DNA of 64,000 nt from Sphingopyxis sp. PAMC25046. GTDB lineage: Bacteria > Pseudomonadota > Alphaproteobacteria > Sphingomonadales > Sphingomonadaceae. Under the pieces are notes generated by a model. It searched no databases. It had not been told where the DNA came from and saw only the letters and a program-made list of their open reading frames with translations. How positions within the stretch are numbered: position 1 is the first letter of the stretch; every line of letters starts with the position of its first letter. This document shows, one piece after another, positions 35,275 to 44,609 of this stretch. A program made the position numbers and the translations under genes. The stretch lies in NCBI RefSeq assembly GCF_004795895.1, contig NZ_CP039250.1:930001-994000 (forward strand), in the 5' to 3' direction.

Positions 35275-36783
35275 GTGGGCGAGCGCCGCATCACGAAGGT
35301 CGTCATCGTCGGCGGCGGAACCGCGGGCTGGATGGCCGCCGCGGCGCTGTCGCGGACGATGGACCATCTGTCGATCCGGCTGGTCGAAAGCGACGAGATC
35401 GGCACCGTCGGGGTCGGCGAGGCGACGATCCCCGCGATCCGCCTGTTCAACGCGCTGATCGGCATCGACGAGAATGAGTTTATTCGCGAGACCGGCGGGA
35501 CGTTCAAACTCGGCATCCAGTTTCACGATTGGGGCCGGATCGGCGACGTCTACATGCACGCCTTCGGCCAGATCGGCCGCAGCCTCGGCATGCTGCCGTT
35601 CCAGCAATATTGGCTTCGCGGCCGGAACGAGGGCGTCGCGGGGCGGCTCGGCGATTATTCGCTGAACGAAACCACCGGGCGGCAGAACCGCTTTGCACGG
35701 TTGCCGCAAATCCCGAACACCAGCCTCGACGGCATCGCCTACGCCTTTCATTTCGACGCCGCGCTCTATGCGGCCTATCTGCGCAAGGTTTCCGAGGCCG
35801 CCGGGGTCGAACGGACCGAAGGCAAGATCGCCGGCGTCCGGCGGGGCGGCGAAAGCGGCCATGTCGAAGCCGTCGTTCTGGAAAATGGTACCGAAATCGA
35901 AGGCGAACTCTTCATCGACTGTTCGGGCTTTCGCGCGCTGCTGATCGAGGATGCGCTCGAAACCGGGTTCGAGGATTGGACGCAGTGGCTTCCCTGCGAC
36001 CGCGCGATCGCGGTGCCGAGCGAAAATGCCGGCCCCGCGCGGCCCTATACGCAGGCAATTGCGCACAAGGCCGGCTGGCAATGGCGCATCCCGCTCCAGC
36101 ACCGGACAGGCAACGGCCACGTTTTCTGCAGCGACTTCATCAGCGAGGATGAGGCCACCGCGATCCTGCTCGCCAATATCGAGGGCCGCCCGCTCGCCGA
36201 CCCGCGAACGCTTCGCTTTAAGACTGGCATGCGTAAACGTGCGTGGAACGCCAATGTCGTCGCGCTCGGCCTCGCTTCGGGTTTTCTCGAGCCGCTTGAA
36301 TCGACGAGCATCCACCTGATCCAGAACGGCATCGCCAAGCTGCTCGCGCATTTTCCCGACCGCGATTTCGATGCCGCCAATATCGGTGCCTATAACCGAC
36401 GCGTCCGCTTCGACTACGAGCGCGTCCGCGACTTCGTCATCCTCCACTATCATGCCAACCAGCGCACCGACGCGCCTTTCTGGATCCGCTGCCGCGAGAT
36501 GGGCATCCCCGATACGCTGGCGCAGAAGATCGCGCTGTTCAAAAGCCAGGGCCAGATCGTCCGCGAGGGCGACGAATTGTTCATCGAAATCGGCTGGTTT
36601 CAGGTGCTGACGGGGCAGAATATCATGCCCGATGGCTATCACCCGATGGCCGACCAGCTCACCCGCGACGAACTGGCGGGCTTTTTCGCCGACATCGAAA
36701 CGATCGTTGCGCGCGCGGCGTCGCATCTTCCGACCCACGAAGAGTTTATCGCGCAGCATTGCGCGGCAGGAGTGCCCGCATGA
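35275..36783 (+). CDS. Flavin-dependent tryptophan-halogenase-family protein
   Basis: The 502-residue FAD protein has GGGTAGWM (residues 13-20), GVGEATIP, candidate catalytic K78 in TFKLGIQFHDW, the halogenase signature WQWRIP (268-273) and PLESTS with E342-S343, matching the Lys79/Glu346 pair of PrnA. It should therefore form hypohalous acid and halogenate an aromatic substrate using reduced flavin. Start is GTG 35275 with an AAGGAA site. It sits between a TonB receptor and an alpha-amylase, with ATGA coupling to the latter. Halogenases beside TonB receptors are known in Brevundimonas and Xanthomonas, but the natural substrate is unknown. Confidence 0.9.
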   Translation: MGERRITKVVIVGGGTAGWMAAAALSRTMDHLSIRLVESDEIGTVGVGEATIPAIRLFNALIGIDENEFIRETGGTFKLGIQFHDWGRIGDVYMHAFGQIGRSLGMLPFQQYWLRGRNEGVAGRLGDYSLNETTGRQNRFARLPQIPNTSLDGIAYAFHFDAALYAAYLRKVSEAAGVERTEGKIAGVRRGGESGHVEAVVLENGTEIEGELFIDCSGFRALLIEDALETGFEDWTQWLPCDRAIAVPSENAGPARPYTQAIAHKAGWQWRIPLQHRTGNGHVFCSDFISEDEATAILLANIEGRPLADPRTLRFKTGMRKRAWNANVVALGLASGFLEPLESTSIHLIQNGIAKLLAHFPDRDFDAANIGAYNRRVRFDYERVRDFVILHYHANQRTDAPFWIRCREMGIPDTLAQKIALFKSQGQIVREGDELFIEIGWFQVLTGQNIMPDGYHPMADQLTRDELAGFFADIETIVARAASHLPTHEEFIAQHCAAGVPA

Positions 36784-38582
36784 GTTTGCTCGCATCGATA
36801 CTCGCGATGAGCCTGTCGGGCGCCGCGCCGGCTGCGGATTTCCGCCAGCGCCCTCCCGAGGACGAGATCATCTATTTCGTGCTTCCCGACCGTTTCGAGA
36901 ATGGCGATGCCAAGAACGACAAGGGCGGGCTGAAGGGCGACCGGCTCCAGACCGGCTATGATCCGACCGCGAAGGGCTTCTTCCACGGCGGCGACCTCGC
37001 TGGCCTGACGAAGCGGCTCGACTATATCGAAGGTCTGGGCGCGACCGCGATCTGGTTTGCGCCGATCTTCAAGAACAAGCCGGTGCAGGGGCCGAAGGGC
37101 AAAGAGAGCGCAGGCTATCACGGTTATTGGGTGACCGACTTCACGCAGGTCGACCCGCATTTCGGCACCAATGCCGAGTTCAAGGCCTTCGTCGACGCGG
37201 CGCACGCGCGGGGGATGAAAGTCTATATGGACATCATTGCCAACCACACCGCCGACGTGATCGCCTATAAGCAAGATGCGGCCGGCGGCTTCCGTTACCG
37301 CAATCTCGCCGACTATCCTTACTCACGGCGCGGCGGGGTGAAGGGCGCGCCGATCAATCCGGGTTTCGCGGGCGATCATGTGGCCGATGCTGAAAACTGG
37401 GCAAAGCTGACCGATCCGGCGTTCGCCTATACGCCTGTCGTGCCGAAGGGCGAGGAGCGGGTGAAGGTTCCCGCCTGGCTCAACGACCCGATCTATTATC
37501 ACAATCGCGGCAACAGCGATTGGGTCGGCGAGTCCGCGCTGTACGGCGACTTCTCCGGGCTTGACGATCTCGCGACCGAGCATCCGCGCGTCGTCCAGGG
37601 CTTCATCGACATCTATGGCCGGTGGATCGACGAATTCGGTATCGACGGCTTCCGCATCGACACCGCCAAGCATGTGAACCCCGAATTCTGGCAGTCCTTC
37701 GTCCCTGCGATGCAGGCACGCGCGAAGGCGCGCGGCATCCCCAATTTCCACATCTTCGGCGAAGTCTATGTCGACGCCGTCGATCCCGGCGCGCTCGCCT
37801 GGTACACGCACGCGGCGGGTCTCCCCGCGGTGCTCGACTTCGGCTTTGCACGCGCCGCGATCGACGCGGTGAGCGGTACCAAGGGCACCGGCGAGTTCGC
37901 GCGTCTGCTCGACGGCGACGCGCTCTACAAGGGCGGGGCAGGGGCGGCGCAGCAGCTTCCGACTTTCCTCGGCAACCACGACATGGGCCGCTTTTCGATG
38001 TTCGTGAAGGCGGCGAACCCTCAGGCGAGCAAGGCCGAACTGCTCCAGCGCGTGATGCTCGGCCATGCGATGCTGCTGACGCTGCGCGGCGTGCCGACCA
38101 TCTATTATGGCGACGAGCAGGGGTTCGTCTCCGACGACAAGGACCAACTCGCGCGCGAGGATATGTTCGCGTCGCAAGTCGAAGCCTATAACGACAATGA
38201 GTTGATCGGCAGCGATGCGACGACGGCGGCGGCGAATTTCGACACCGCGCATCCGCTTTATCGCCATATCGCCGCGCTGGCCGCTATCCGGCGCAAGACC
38301 CCCGCGCTGATGCGCGGCGCGACAAAGGTCCGTGCCTTCTCCGACAAGCCCGGCCTGCTCGCGGTATCGCGCTTCGATCCCGATACCGGGCGCGAGGTGC
38401 TGCTTGCCTTCAACACATCGGCGGCGCCGCTCGCATCGAATATTGCCATCGATACGAAAAGCGCGGGCTTTACCGCGCTCCACGGCGATTGCCCGGCCGC
38501 GCCGGCCGCGCCGGCCGCGCCGGGAAGCCTCCATCTTTCTCTCCCCGCCTTCGGCATGATCATCTGCCAGGCCAGCGAATAA
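36780..38582 (+). CDS. Secreted alpha-amylase family glycosidase (GH13)
   Basis: The 600-residue protein has a signal peptide (MSLLASILAMSLSGAAPA). The GH13 barrel shows region II GFRIDTAKH with nucleophile D294, region III FGEVY with acid E328 and region IV LGNHDMGR with D401. It cleaves alpha-glucans, probably in the periplasm. The C-terminal strand domain contains a PAAPAAPAAPG linker encoded by a 9-bp tandem repeat. It overlaps the halogenase stop by ATGA. Confidence 0.93.
   Translation: MSLLASILAMSLSGAAPAADFRQRPPEDEIIYFVLPDRFENGDAKNDKGGLKGDRLQTGYDPTAKGFFHGGDLAGLTKRLDYIEGLGATAIWFAPIFKNKPVQGPKGKESAGYHGYWVTDFTQVDPHFGTNAEFKAFVDAAHARGMKVYMDIIANHTADVIAYKQDAAGGFRYRNLADYPYSRRGGVKGAPINPGFAGDHVADAENWAKLTDPAFAYTPVVPKGEERVKVPAWLNDPIYYHNRGNSDWVGESALYGDFSGLDDLATEHPRVVQGFIDIYGRWIDEFGIDGFRIDTAKHVNPEFWQSFVPAMQARAKARGIPNFHIFGEVYVDAVDPGALAWYTHAAGLPAVLDFGFARAAIDAVSGTKGTGEFARLLDGDALYKGGAGAAQQLPTFLGNHDMGRFSMFVKAANPQASKAELLQRVMLGHAMLLTLRGVPTIYYGDEQGFVSDDKDQLAREDMFASQVEAYNDNELIGSDATTAAANFDTAHPLYRHIAALAAIRRKTPALMRGATKVRAFSDKPGLLAVSRFDPDTGREVLLAFNTSAAPLASNIAIDTKSAGFTALHGDCPAAPAAPAAPGSLHLSLPAFGMIICQASE
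38493..38523 (+). repeat. 9-bp tandem repeat in the alpha-amylase gene
   Basis: Three perfect copies of CCGGCCGCG plus a partial fourth, encoding the Pro-Ala-Ala linker near the amylase C-terminus. Copy-number change would stay in frame. Confidence 0.85.
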
Positions 38583-38630
38583 GCGAAAGTGCGTGTGACG
38601 ACGAACAGCCCCCTCGTTCAGGACCGGACC

Positions 38631-40247
38631 ATGACCGCCGCGGCAACCACGCCATGGTGGAAGGGCGCGGCGATCTATCAGGTCTATCCGCGCAGCTTCG
38701 CCGATTCGAACGGCGACGGCATCGGCGACCTTGCCGGCATCACCGCGCGACTCGACTATATCGCCTCATTGGGTGTCGATGCGATCTGGCTGTCGCCCTT
38801 CTACCCCTCGCCGATGGACGATTTCGGTTACGACATCGCCGATTATCAGGGCGTCGACCCGATCTTCGGCACGCTCGCCGATTTCGACGCGCTGGTGGCG
38901 CGCGCGCATGCGCTGGGGCTGAAGGTCACCACCGACCTCGTCTTCGCGCACACCTCCGACCGCCACGCCTGGTTTGCGGAAAGCCGCGCGAGCAAGCATG
39001 GCGAGAAGGCCGACTGGTATGTCTGGGCCGACGCGAAACCCGACGGCTCGCCGCCGACCAACTGGCAGTCGGTGTTCGGCGGTCCCGCCTGGACGTGGGA
39101 TGCACGCCGCGGCCAATATTATATGCATAATTTCCTGGGATCGCAGCCGCAGCTCAACGTCCACAACCCTGCGGTGCAGGACGCGCTGCTCGATATCGTG
39201 CGCTTCTGGCTTGACCGCGGCGTCGACGGCTTCCGCATCGATGCGATCAACTTTTCGATGCACGACCCCGAATTTCGCGACAATCCGCCTGCGCCGCCGT
39301 CGAACAAGCCGCGCACGCGGCCGTTCGATTTCCAGCAGAAAATCTATAATCAGTCGCACCCCGACATCCCGCTGTTCCTCGAACGGATCCGCGCGCTGAC
39401 CGACCAATACCCGGGTCGCTTCACCGTCGCCGAGGTCGGCGGCGACGATGCAGCGCGCGAGATGAAGCTGTTCACCGCGGGCGACCAGCGGCTGAACAGC
39501 GCCTATGGCTTCGACTTCCTTTATGCGGGGCAGCTGACGCCTCAGCTCGTGCGCGAGGCGGCCGAGAGCTGGCCCGACGCGCCGGGGATCGGCTGGCCGA
39601 GCTGGGCGTTTGAAAATCACGACGCGCCGCGCGCGCTGTCGCGCTGGACCCCCAACGGGGTCGATCCCGCCGCCTTTGCGCGAATGAAGATGGCGCTGCT
39701 GTGCGCGCTGCGCGGCAATATCATTATCTATAATGGCGAGGAACTCGGACTCGATCAGGTCGAGATCCCGTTCGAACTCGTCAAGGACCCCGAGGCGCTC
39801 AAAAACTGGCCGCTTACCCTGTCGCGCGACGGCGCGCGGACGCCGTTGCCCTGGGTGGCGGGCGAGAGCCATGCGGGCTTTTCGAGCGTCGATCCGTGGC
39901 TTCCGCTCGGCGCCGCGCACCGCGATCTCGCGGTCGACCGGCAGCAGGACGACCCCGCTTCGCTGCTCAACCTCACCCGCCATCTGGTCGCGCTGCGCGC
40001 GGCGCACCCGGCGCTAGGGCTCGGCGCCAACGCGAACTGGACCGCCGAGGGCGACCTCCTCGGTTTCGATCGCGTGGCGGGCGACGAATCCATGCGTTGC
40101 CTCTTCAATCTCGGCGGCGGGACGATCGACATCGCGGGCCTCGGCGCCGGCGCCGAGCCGATCGTCGCACTGAACGGCGCCGATCCGGCGCACTTGCCGC
40201 CGTGCGGCGCCCTCTGGCTGAAACTCGAAGGAAAAAATGATGCGTAG
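38631..40247 (+). CDS. Alpha-glucosidase (GH13, oligo-1,6-glucosidase type)
   Basis: The 538-residue protein without a signal peptide begins WWKGAAIYQVYPRSF and contains GFRIDAINF with nucleophile D204, VAEVGGDD with acid E268 and ENHDAPR with D331, the GH13_23/17-like alpha-glucosidase pattern. It probably acts in the cytoplasm on imported maltose or isomaltose. I use ATG 38631 with AGGA seven bases upstream; an upstream GTG at 38589 lacks a site. Confidence 0.93.
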   Translation: MTAAATTPWWKGAAIYQVYPRSFADSNGDGIGDLAGITARLDYIASLGVDAIWLSPFYPSPMDDFGYDIADYQGVDPIFGTLADFDALVARAHALGLKVTTDLVFAHTSDRHAWFAESRASKHGEKADWYVWADAKPDGSPPTNWQSVFGGPAWTWDARRGQYYMHNFLGSQPQLNVHNPAVQDALLDIVRFWLDRGVDGFRIDAINFSMHDPEFRDNPPAPPSNKPRTRPFDFQQKIYNQSHPDIPLFLERIRALTDQYPGRFTVAEVGGDDAAREMKLFTAGDQRLNSAYGFDFLYAGQLTPQLVREAAESWPDAPGIGWPSWAFENHDAPRALSRWTPNGVDPAAFARMKMALLCALRGNIIIYNGEELGLDQVEIPFELVKDPEALKNWPLTLSRDGARTPLPWVAGESHAGFSSVDPWLPLGAAHRDLAVDRQQDDPASLLNLTRHLVALRAAHPALGLGANANWTAEGDLLGFDRVAGDESMRCLFNLGGGTIDIAGLGAGAEPIVALNGADPAHLPPCGALWLKLEGKNDA

Positions 40248-42285
40248 CCTGTTCGTCGCCCTCCCGCTGCTCGCCGCCACGGCCGTTCCCGCCGTCGCGC
40301 AGGACGCGCGGCCGGAGCAGATCGCCGCGTCGCCCGACGGCAACATCGTGCTGACCGTGTCGACCGACAACGACCAGCGGCCGACCTGGTCGCTGACGCG
40401 CAAGGGCAAGCTGCTGATCGCGCCGTCGAAGCTCGGCTTCCTGCTGACCGACGGCGTCGCGCTCCAGCGCGGTTTCACGATCGAGAGCGTTGAACGCGCG
40501 AGCGGCGATGAGCGCTGGGAACAGCCGTGGGGCGAACGCCGCTTCGTCCGCGATCGCCACAACGAACTGCTCGTCCGCTTCCGCCAGAATGAAAGCTGGG
40601 GCGGCCATGCGATGAACGTGCGGTTCCGCCTGTTCGACGACGGCATCGGCTTCCGCTACGAACTGCCCGAACAGGCGGGACTCCAGACCGCGAAGATCGC
40701 CGACGAAATCACCGAATTCGACATCGTGCCCGAGGGCACGGCATGGTGGATCGCCGGCGGCGAGTGGAACCGTTACGAGCAGATCTACCAGAAGACGCCG
40801 ATCGACGCGGTCGCGACCGCGCATACGCCGATCACGATGCGCTTCGACAACGGCACGCACCTGTCGTTCCACGAAGCCGCGCTCGTCGATTATGCGGGCA
40901 TGTGGTTCAAGCGCGTCGAGGGGCGGAAATTCCGTGCCACCCTCTCGCCGTCGTCGCAGGGCGCGCGCGTCATCCGCGACCTGCCGTTCGCGACCCCATG
41001 GCGCACGATCCGCATCGCCGACGATGCGGCGGGCCTCGTCGAAAGCGATCTCGAACTCAACCTCAACGAGCCGAACAAGCTGGGCGATGTCAGCTGGGTT
41101 AAGCCGATGAAATATATCGGCATCTGGTGGGGCATGATCCGCGGACCGTGGAGCTGGGCCGAAGGGCCGCAGCATGGTGCGACCACCGAGCGGACCAAGC
41201 AATATATCGATTTCGCGGCAAAGCACGGCTTTGGCGGCGTGCTCGTCGAGGGCTGGAACAAGGGCTGGAACGGTAACTGGTTCGGCCATGGCGACGAGTT
41301 CAGCTTCACCGAAGCCTATCCCGATTTCGACCTGAAGGCAGTTACCGATTACGCGCGAAAGAAGGGCGTGACGCTGATCGGCCATCATGAAACCGGCGGC
41401 AATATAGCGGTTTACGAGGCGCAGCTCGACGATGCGATGAAGCTATATGGCCAGCTTGGCGTCAAGGCGGTGAAGACCGGCTATGTCGCCGACGCCGGCG
41501 GCATCATCGCGCCGGGCGACACGCCGGGGACGACGCGCATGGAATGGCACGACGGCCAGCGCCAGGTGCAACATCATCTGAAGGTCGTCCAGACCGCGGC
41601 GAAGTACAAGGTCGCGGTCAATCCGCACGAACCGATCAAGGACACCGGGCTTCGCCGCACTTATCCGAACTGGGTTGCGCGTGAAGGCGCGCGCGGCATG
41701 GAATATAATGCCTGGAGCGATTTCGGCAGCGGCCCCGACCATGAACCGACGCTCGTCTACACGCGCATGCTCTCGGGACCGATGGACTATACGCCGGGGG
41801 TGCTGAGCCTCGAAGGCTCCAATAAGGCGCCCTTCGCATCGACGCTCGCCAAGCAGCTCGGCCTATATCTCGCCATTTATTCGCCGATCCAGATGGCCGC
41901 CGACTTCATCGAAAATCTCGAGGCGCATCCGCGCGAGCTCGAATTCATCAAGGCGGTTCCGGCCGACTGGGCGGAAAGCAAGCTGATCGCGGGCGAGGTC
42001 GGCGACTATGCGATCTTCGCGCGCAAGGACCGCAAAAGCGCCGACTGGTATGTCGGCGGGGTCAACGACGCGACCGAACGCACGCTGACGCTGACCTTCG
42101 ATTTCCTCGACCCGGGCAAGACCTATACCGCGACGATCTGGAAGGATGGCGAAGGCGCCACCTATCTCAACGAAGCACGGCACCGGATCGCTTATGAGAC
42201 GATCAAGGTGAAGAAAGGCGACACCTATAAATTATGGCTCGCCCCGGGCGGCGGCGCGGCGATGCGCGTCGCGCCGGGGAAATAG
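40237..42285 (+). CDS. Glycoside hydrolase family 97 (SusB-like alpha-glucosidase)
   Basis: The 682-residue secreted protein has a signal peptide ending AVAQ and an N-terminal super-sandwich domain (WSLTRKGKLLIAPSKLGF). The catalytic barrel has VEGWNKGWNGNW, GHHETGGNI and NPHEPIKDTGLRRTYPN. These carry the Glu residues that in SusB bind calcium and act as acid, so a retaining or inverting mode cannot be assigned without alignment. It overlaps the previous gene by 11 bp and ends the operon, 2 bp from a convergent symporter. Confidence 0.92.
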   Translation: MMRSLFVALPLLAATAVPAVAQDARPEQIAASPDGNIVLTVSTDNDQRPTWSLTRKGKLLIAPSKLGFLLTDGVALQRGFTIESVERASGDERWEQPWGERRFVRDRHNELLVRFRQNESWGGHAMNVRFRLFDDGIGFRYELPEQAGLQTAKIADEITEFDIVPEGTAWWIAGGEWNRYEQIYQKTPIDAVATAHTPITMRFDNGTHLSFHEAALVDYAGMWFKRVEGRKFRATLSPSSQGARVIRDLPFATPWRTIRIADDAAGLVESDLELNLNEPNKLGDVSWVKPMKYIGIWWGMIRGPWSWAEGPQHGATTERTKQYIDFAAKHGFGGVLVEGWNKGWNGNWFGHGDEFSFTEAYPDFDLKAVTDYARKKGVTLIGHHETGGNIAVYEAQLDDAMKLYGQLGVKAVKTGYVADAGGIIAPGDTPGTTRMEWHDGQRQVQHHLKVVQTAAKYKVAVNPHEPIKDTGLRRTYPNWVAREGARGMEYNAWSDFGSGPDHEPTLVYTRMLSGPMDYTPGVLSLEGSNKAPFASTLAKQLGLYLAIYSPIQMAADFIENLEAHPRELEFIKAVPADWAESKLIAGEVGDYAIFARKDRKSADWYVGGVNDATERTLTLTFDFLDPGKTYTATIWKDGEGATYLNEARHRIAYETIKVKKGDTYKLWLAPGGGAAMRVAPGK

Positions 42286-42287
42286 CT

Positions 42288-43571
42288 CTAGCGCCGCGGC
42301 GGCGCGCGATAGACAGCCTGATCGAGCTCACCCTCCCAGCGTGCCACGGTGGTCGCGACGGTCAGGTTGGCGCTGGCGCTCGGCACCGTGCGCGTCATGT
42401 CGAGCAACCGGTCGAAGGGAAGCACGAAGCCGACGATCAGCGCGGTCTGTTCGGGCGGAACGCCGACCGCCGAAAGCACCGCGGCGAGCATGAAGAGCGA
42501 CGCCGACGGAACGGGGGCGGTGCCGAAGGCCGCGAGCGCGCCGGTGAGCAATATGATCGCTAGAGTTCCGGCATCGATCGGCACGCCGAAAGCCTGCAGG
42601 CTGAATATGCTGAGCAGGCCGACATACATGGCGGTGCCGTCCTTGCCGATGCTCGCGCCCAGCGGCAGCACGGTCGAATAGACGCTGGAAGATATGCCCA
42701 GGTTCCTGCCCGCCACGGTCATCGCGACGGGCAAGGTCGCCGATGACGAGGCGGTCGAAAAGGCGACGACGAGCGCGTCGATGATGCCGCGAAAGAAGGT
42801 GAAGACGGGCAGGCGCGCCAGCAGTCGCAGGATAAGGCTGTGGACGAGGACGATCTGGATCGCCGAGCCGAGTACGACGGCGAGCGCCAGCCAGCCGATG
42901 TTGACGAAGACCGCGGCGCCGTTGGCGGCGACGGCATTGGCGATCAGCGCGAACACGCCGATCGGGGTCGCTTCCATCACCAGCCCGACGATCTTCAGCA
43001 GCACCGCCGACAGCGACTGCAGCAGTCGAGCGAAGGGTTTTCCGGCCTCGCCCGCAAGCACGGTGCCGACACCGACGAGGATCGCGACGAAGATCAGCGC
43101 CAGCATGTCGCCCTTCGCCAGCGCCTCGACAATGTTGAGCGGGATGATGCCGACAAGCTGGTCATAGAGCGGCACCGGGTCGCCGAGCGCCTTGGGCGCC
43201 GCCGTGCCGACCGGTGCCGCAACACCGGGTTCGACGAGCAGCGCGACCGCCATGCCGACCGACACCGCTATCGCCGTCGTTAGCGCGAACAGCCCGACGG
43301 TCCGCCCGCCGAGCGGCCCGAGGCGCTTGGGATCGGCGAGCGAGGTGATCCCGGCGGCGATGGTGACGAGGACGATCGGCGCGACGAGCATCCGGATCGC
43401 GCGCACGAACAGGTCGCCGAATACCGCGACTTTGGGGGCCGCCTCGGGCCAGACGAGCGCGAGCAGCAGTCCGAGCACCAGTCCGCCGAGCACGCGTTTC
43501 CAGAGGGGAATGGCGAACCAGCGGCGCATCATCGTCCGGCCGACTGTCGGGCGGGAAGGGATGGAAGACAT
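42288..43571 (-). CDS. Dicarboxylate/amino acid:cation symporter (DAACS family)
   Basis: The 427-residue inner-membrane carrier has several hydrophobic helices and the family hairpin-loop motifs (FSTASSSATLPVAM, resembling the Ser-rich re-entrant loop, and LPLGASIGKDGTAMY). GltP/DctA relatives import glutamate, aspartate or C4-dicarboxylates with Na+ or H+. It is at the 3' end of a long minus-strand run devoted to D-amino acids and glutamate, so uptake of D-Glu, L-Glu or acyl amino acids is likely. Confidence 0.9.
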   Translation of the reverse strand: MSSIPSRPTVGRTMMRRWFAIPLWKRVLGGLVLGLLLALVWPEAAPKVAVFGDLFVRAIRMLVAPIVLVTIAAGITSLADPKRLGPLGGRTVGLFALTTAIAVSVGMAVALLVEPGVAAPVGTAAPKALGDPVPLYDQLVGIIPLNIVEALAKGDMLALIFVAILVGVGTVLAGEAGKPFARLLQSLSAVLLKIVGLVMEATPIGVFALIANAVAANGAAVFVNIGWLALAVVLGSAIQIVLVHSLILRLLARLPVFTFFRGIIDALVVAFSTASSSATLPVAMTVAGRNLGISSSVYSTVLPLGASIGKDGTAMYVGLLSIFSLQAFGVPIDAGTLAIILLTGALAAFGTAPVPSASLFMLAAVLSAVGVPPEQTALIVGFVLPFDRLLDMTRTVPSASANLTVATTVARWEGELDQAVYRAPPRR

Positions 43572-43645
43572 GACATGGCCGGCAAGCCTAGTCGGGCTCG
43601 CGGCCCGGACCGCATAGCGAATGTGCGCCTATCCATAACCTGTCG

Positions 43646-44539
43646 CTATATCCCGTCGATGATTTCCGCCACGACTTTCAGGAAATCGGTCGTGAGCGCG
43701 GTGGGGGGGCGATTGTGATAATACATCGCATAAAGATCGAAGGTCAGCGGGGGCGTCAGCGGGCGGATCGCGAGGCCGGGGGCCAGCGCCGCCTGCGCGG
43801 TGAAGCTGTCGACGACCGTCAGTCCGACGCCCGCGCGAACAAGCGCGGTCGCGATATAGAAGGTGCGCGCCGACATCGCATGGTCGAATTCGAGCCCGAG
43901 CCGGCGCTGTTCTTCGACGAATATCTCGCCGATCGGTCCGCTGGCCGCGACGCTGATGAAGCGATGTTCGCGCAGGTCGCCGAGCGCGAGACGCGGCGGG
44001 GCGTCGGGAATGTCGGCTTCGCGGTAGAGAACCACCAGTTCGCCTTCGCCCAGCCAGCGGCTTCCGATGGGCGCGTTCTGCGGCACTTCGACCGCGATCG
44101 CGACGTCGGTTTCGCGTTCCTGGAGCTTGCGGACCAGATCGTCGTGGTGGACCGTCTGCAGGTCGAAATTGACGTGCGGATGGCTGATGAGGAAGCGCGC
44201 GACGGCTTCGGGGAGGACGCCGAGCGCCAGCGACGGAAGCGCCGAGATGCGCAGCTTCATGCCCGCGCCGCGTCGCAGGTTGCGCGCGCCTTCGCGCAGC
44301 GCGTGGACGCGATCCTGGATTTCGCTGACCTCGGCGAACAGCGCGTGCGCATCGTCGGTCGCGACGAGGCGCCCGGCCGAGCGTTCGAACAGCGGAAAGC
44401 CGAGGATAGATTCGGCGTGGCGCAGCGTCTTCGACACCGACGGCTGCGAAATGTTGAGCGCACGCGCGGCGGCGCTGACCGACCCGTTAGTATAGACCGC
44501 GTGGAATATCTCGATATGGCGCAGATTCATCCCCGGCAT
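43646..44539 (-). CDS. LysR-family transcriptional regulator
   Basis: The 297-residue protein has an N-terminal HTH (IFHAVYTNGSVSAAARALNI then SQPSVSKTLRHAE) and a C-terminal LysR substrate-binding domain. It could start at M4 (44530). It lies between the symporter and the first D-aminoacylase on the same strand, so it probably controls this scavenging cluster. Confidence 0.9.
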   Translation of the reverse strand: MPGMNLRHIEIFHAVYTNGSVSAAARALNISQPSVSKTLRHAESILGFPLFERSAGRLVATDDAHALFAEVSEIQDRVHALREGARNLRRGAGMKLRISALPSLALGVLPEAVARFLISHPHVNFDLQTVHHDDLVRKLQERETDVAIAVEVPQNAPIGSRWLGEGELVVLYREADIPDAPPRLALGDLREHRFISVAASGPIGEIFVEEQRRLGLEFDHAMSARTFYIATALVRAGVGLTVVDSFTAQAALAPGLAIRPLTPPLTFDLYAMYYHNRPPTALTTDFLKVVAEIIDGI

Positions 44540-44609
44540 GGTTCAGACCCTAACCGCGCCCCGCCCTGCGGCAAGAGATTTTGCAACGCAGCACGGCGGG
44601 GTTCCGGCG

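Noticed and set aside
32352..35516. A 1054-codon open frame antisense to the TonB receptor gene
   Set aside because: Long antisense frames are expected in GC-rich codon-biased DNA; the product is Arg/Asp/Ala-rich without domains, while the plus strand encodes a clear receptor.
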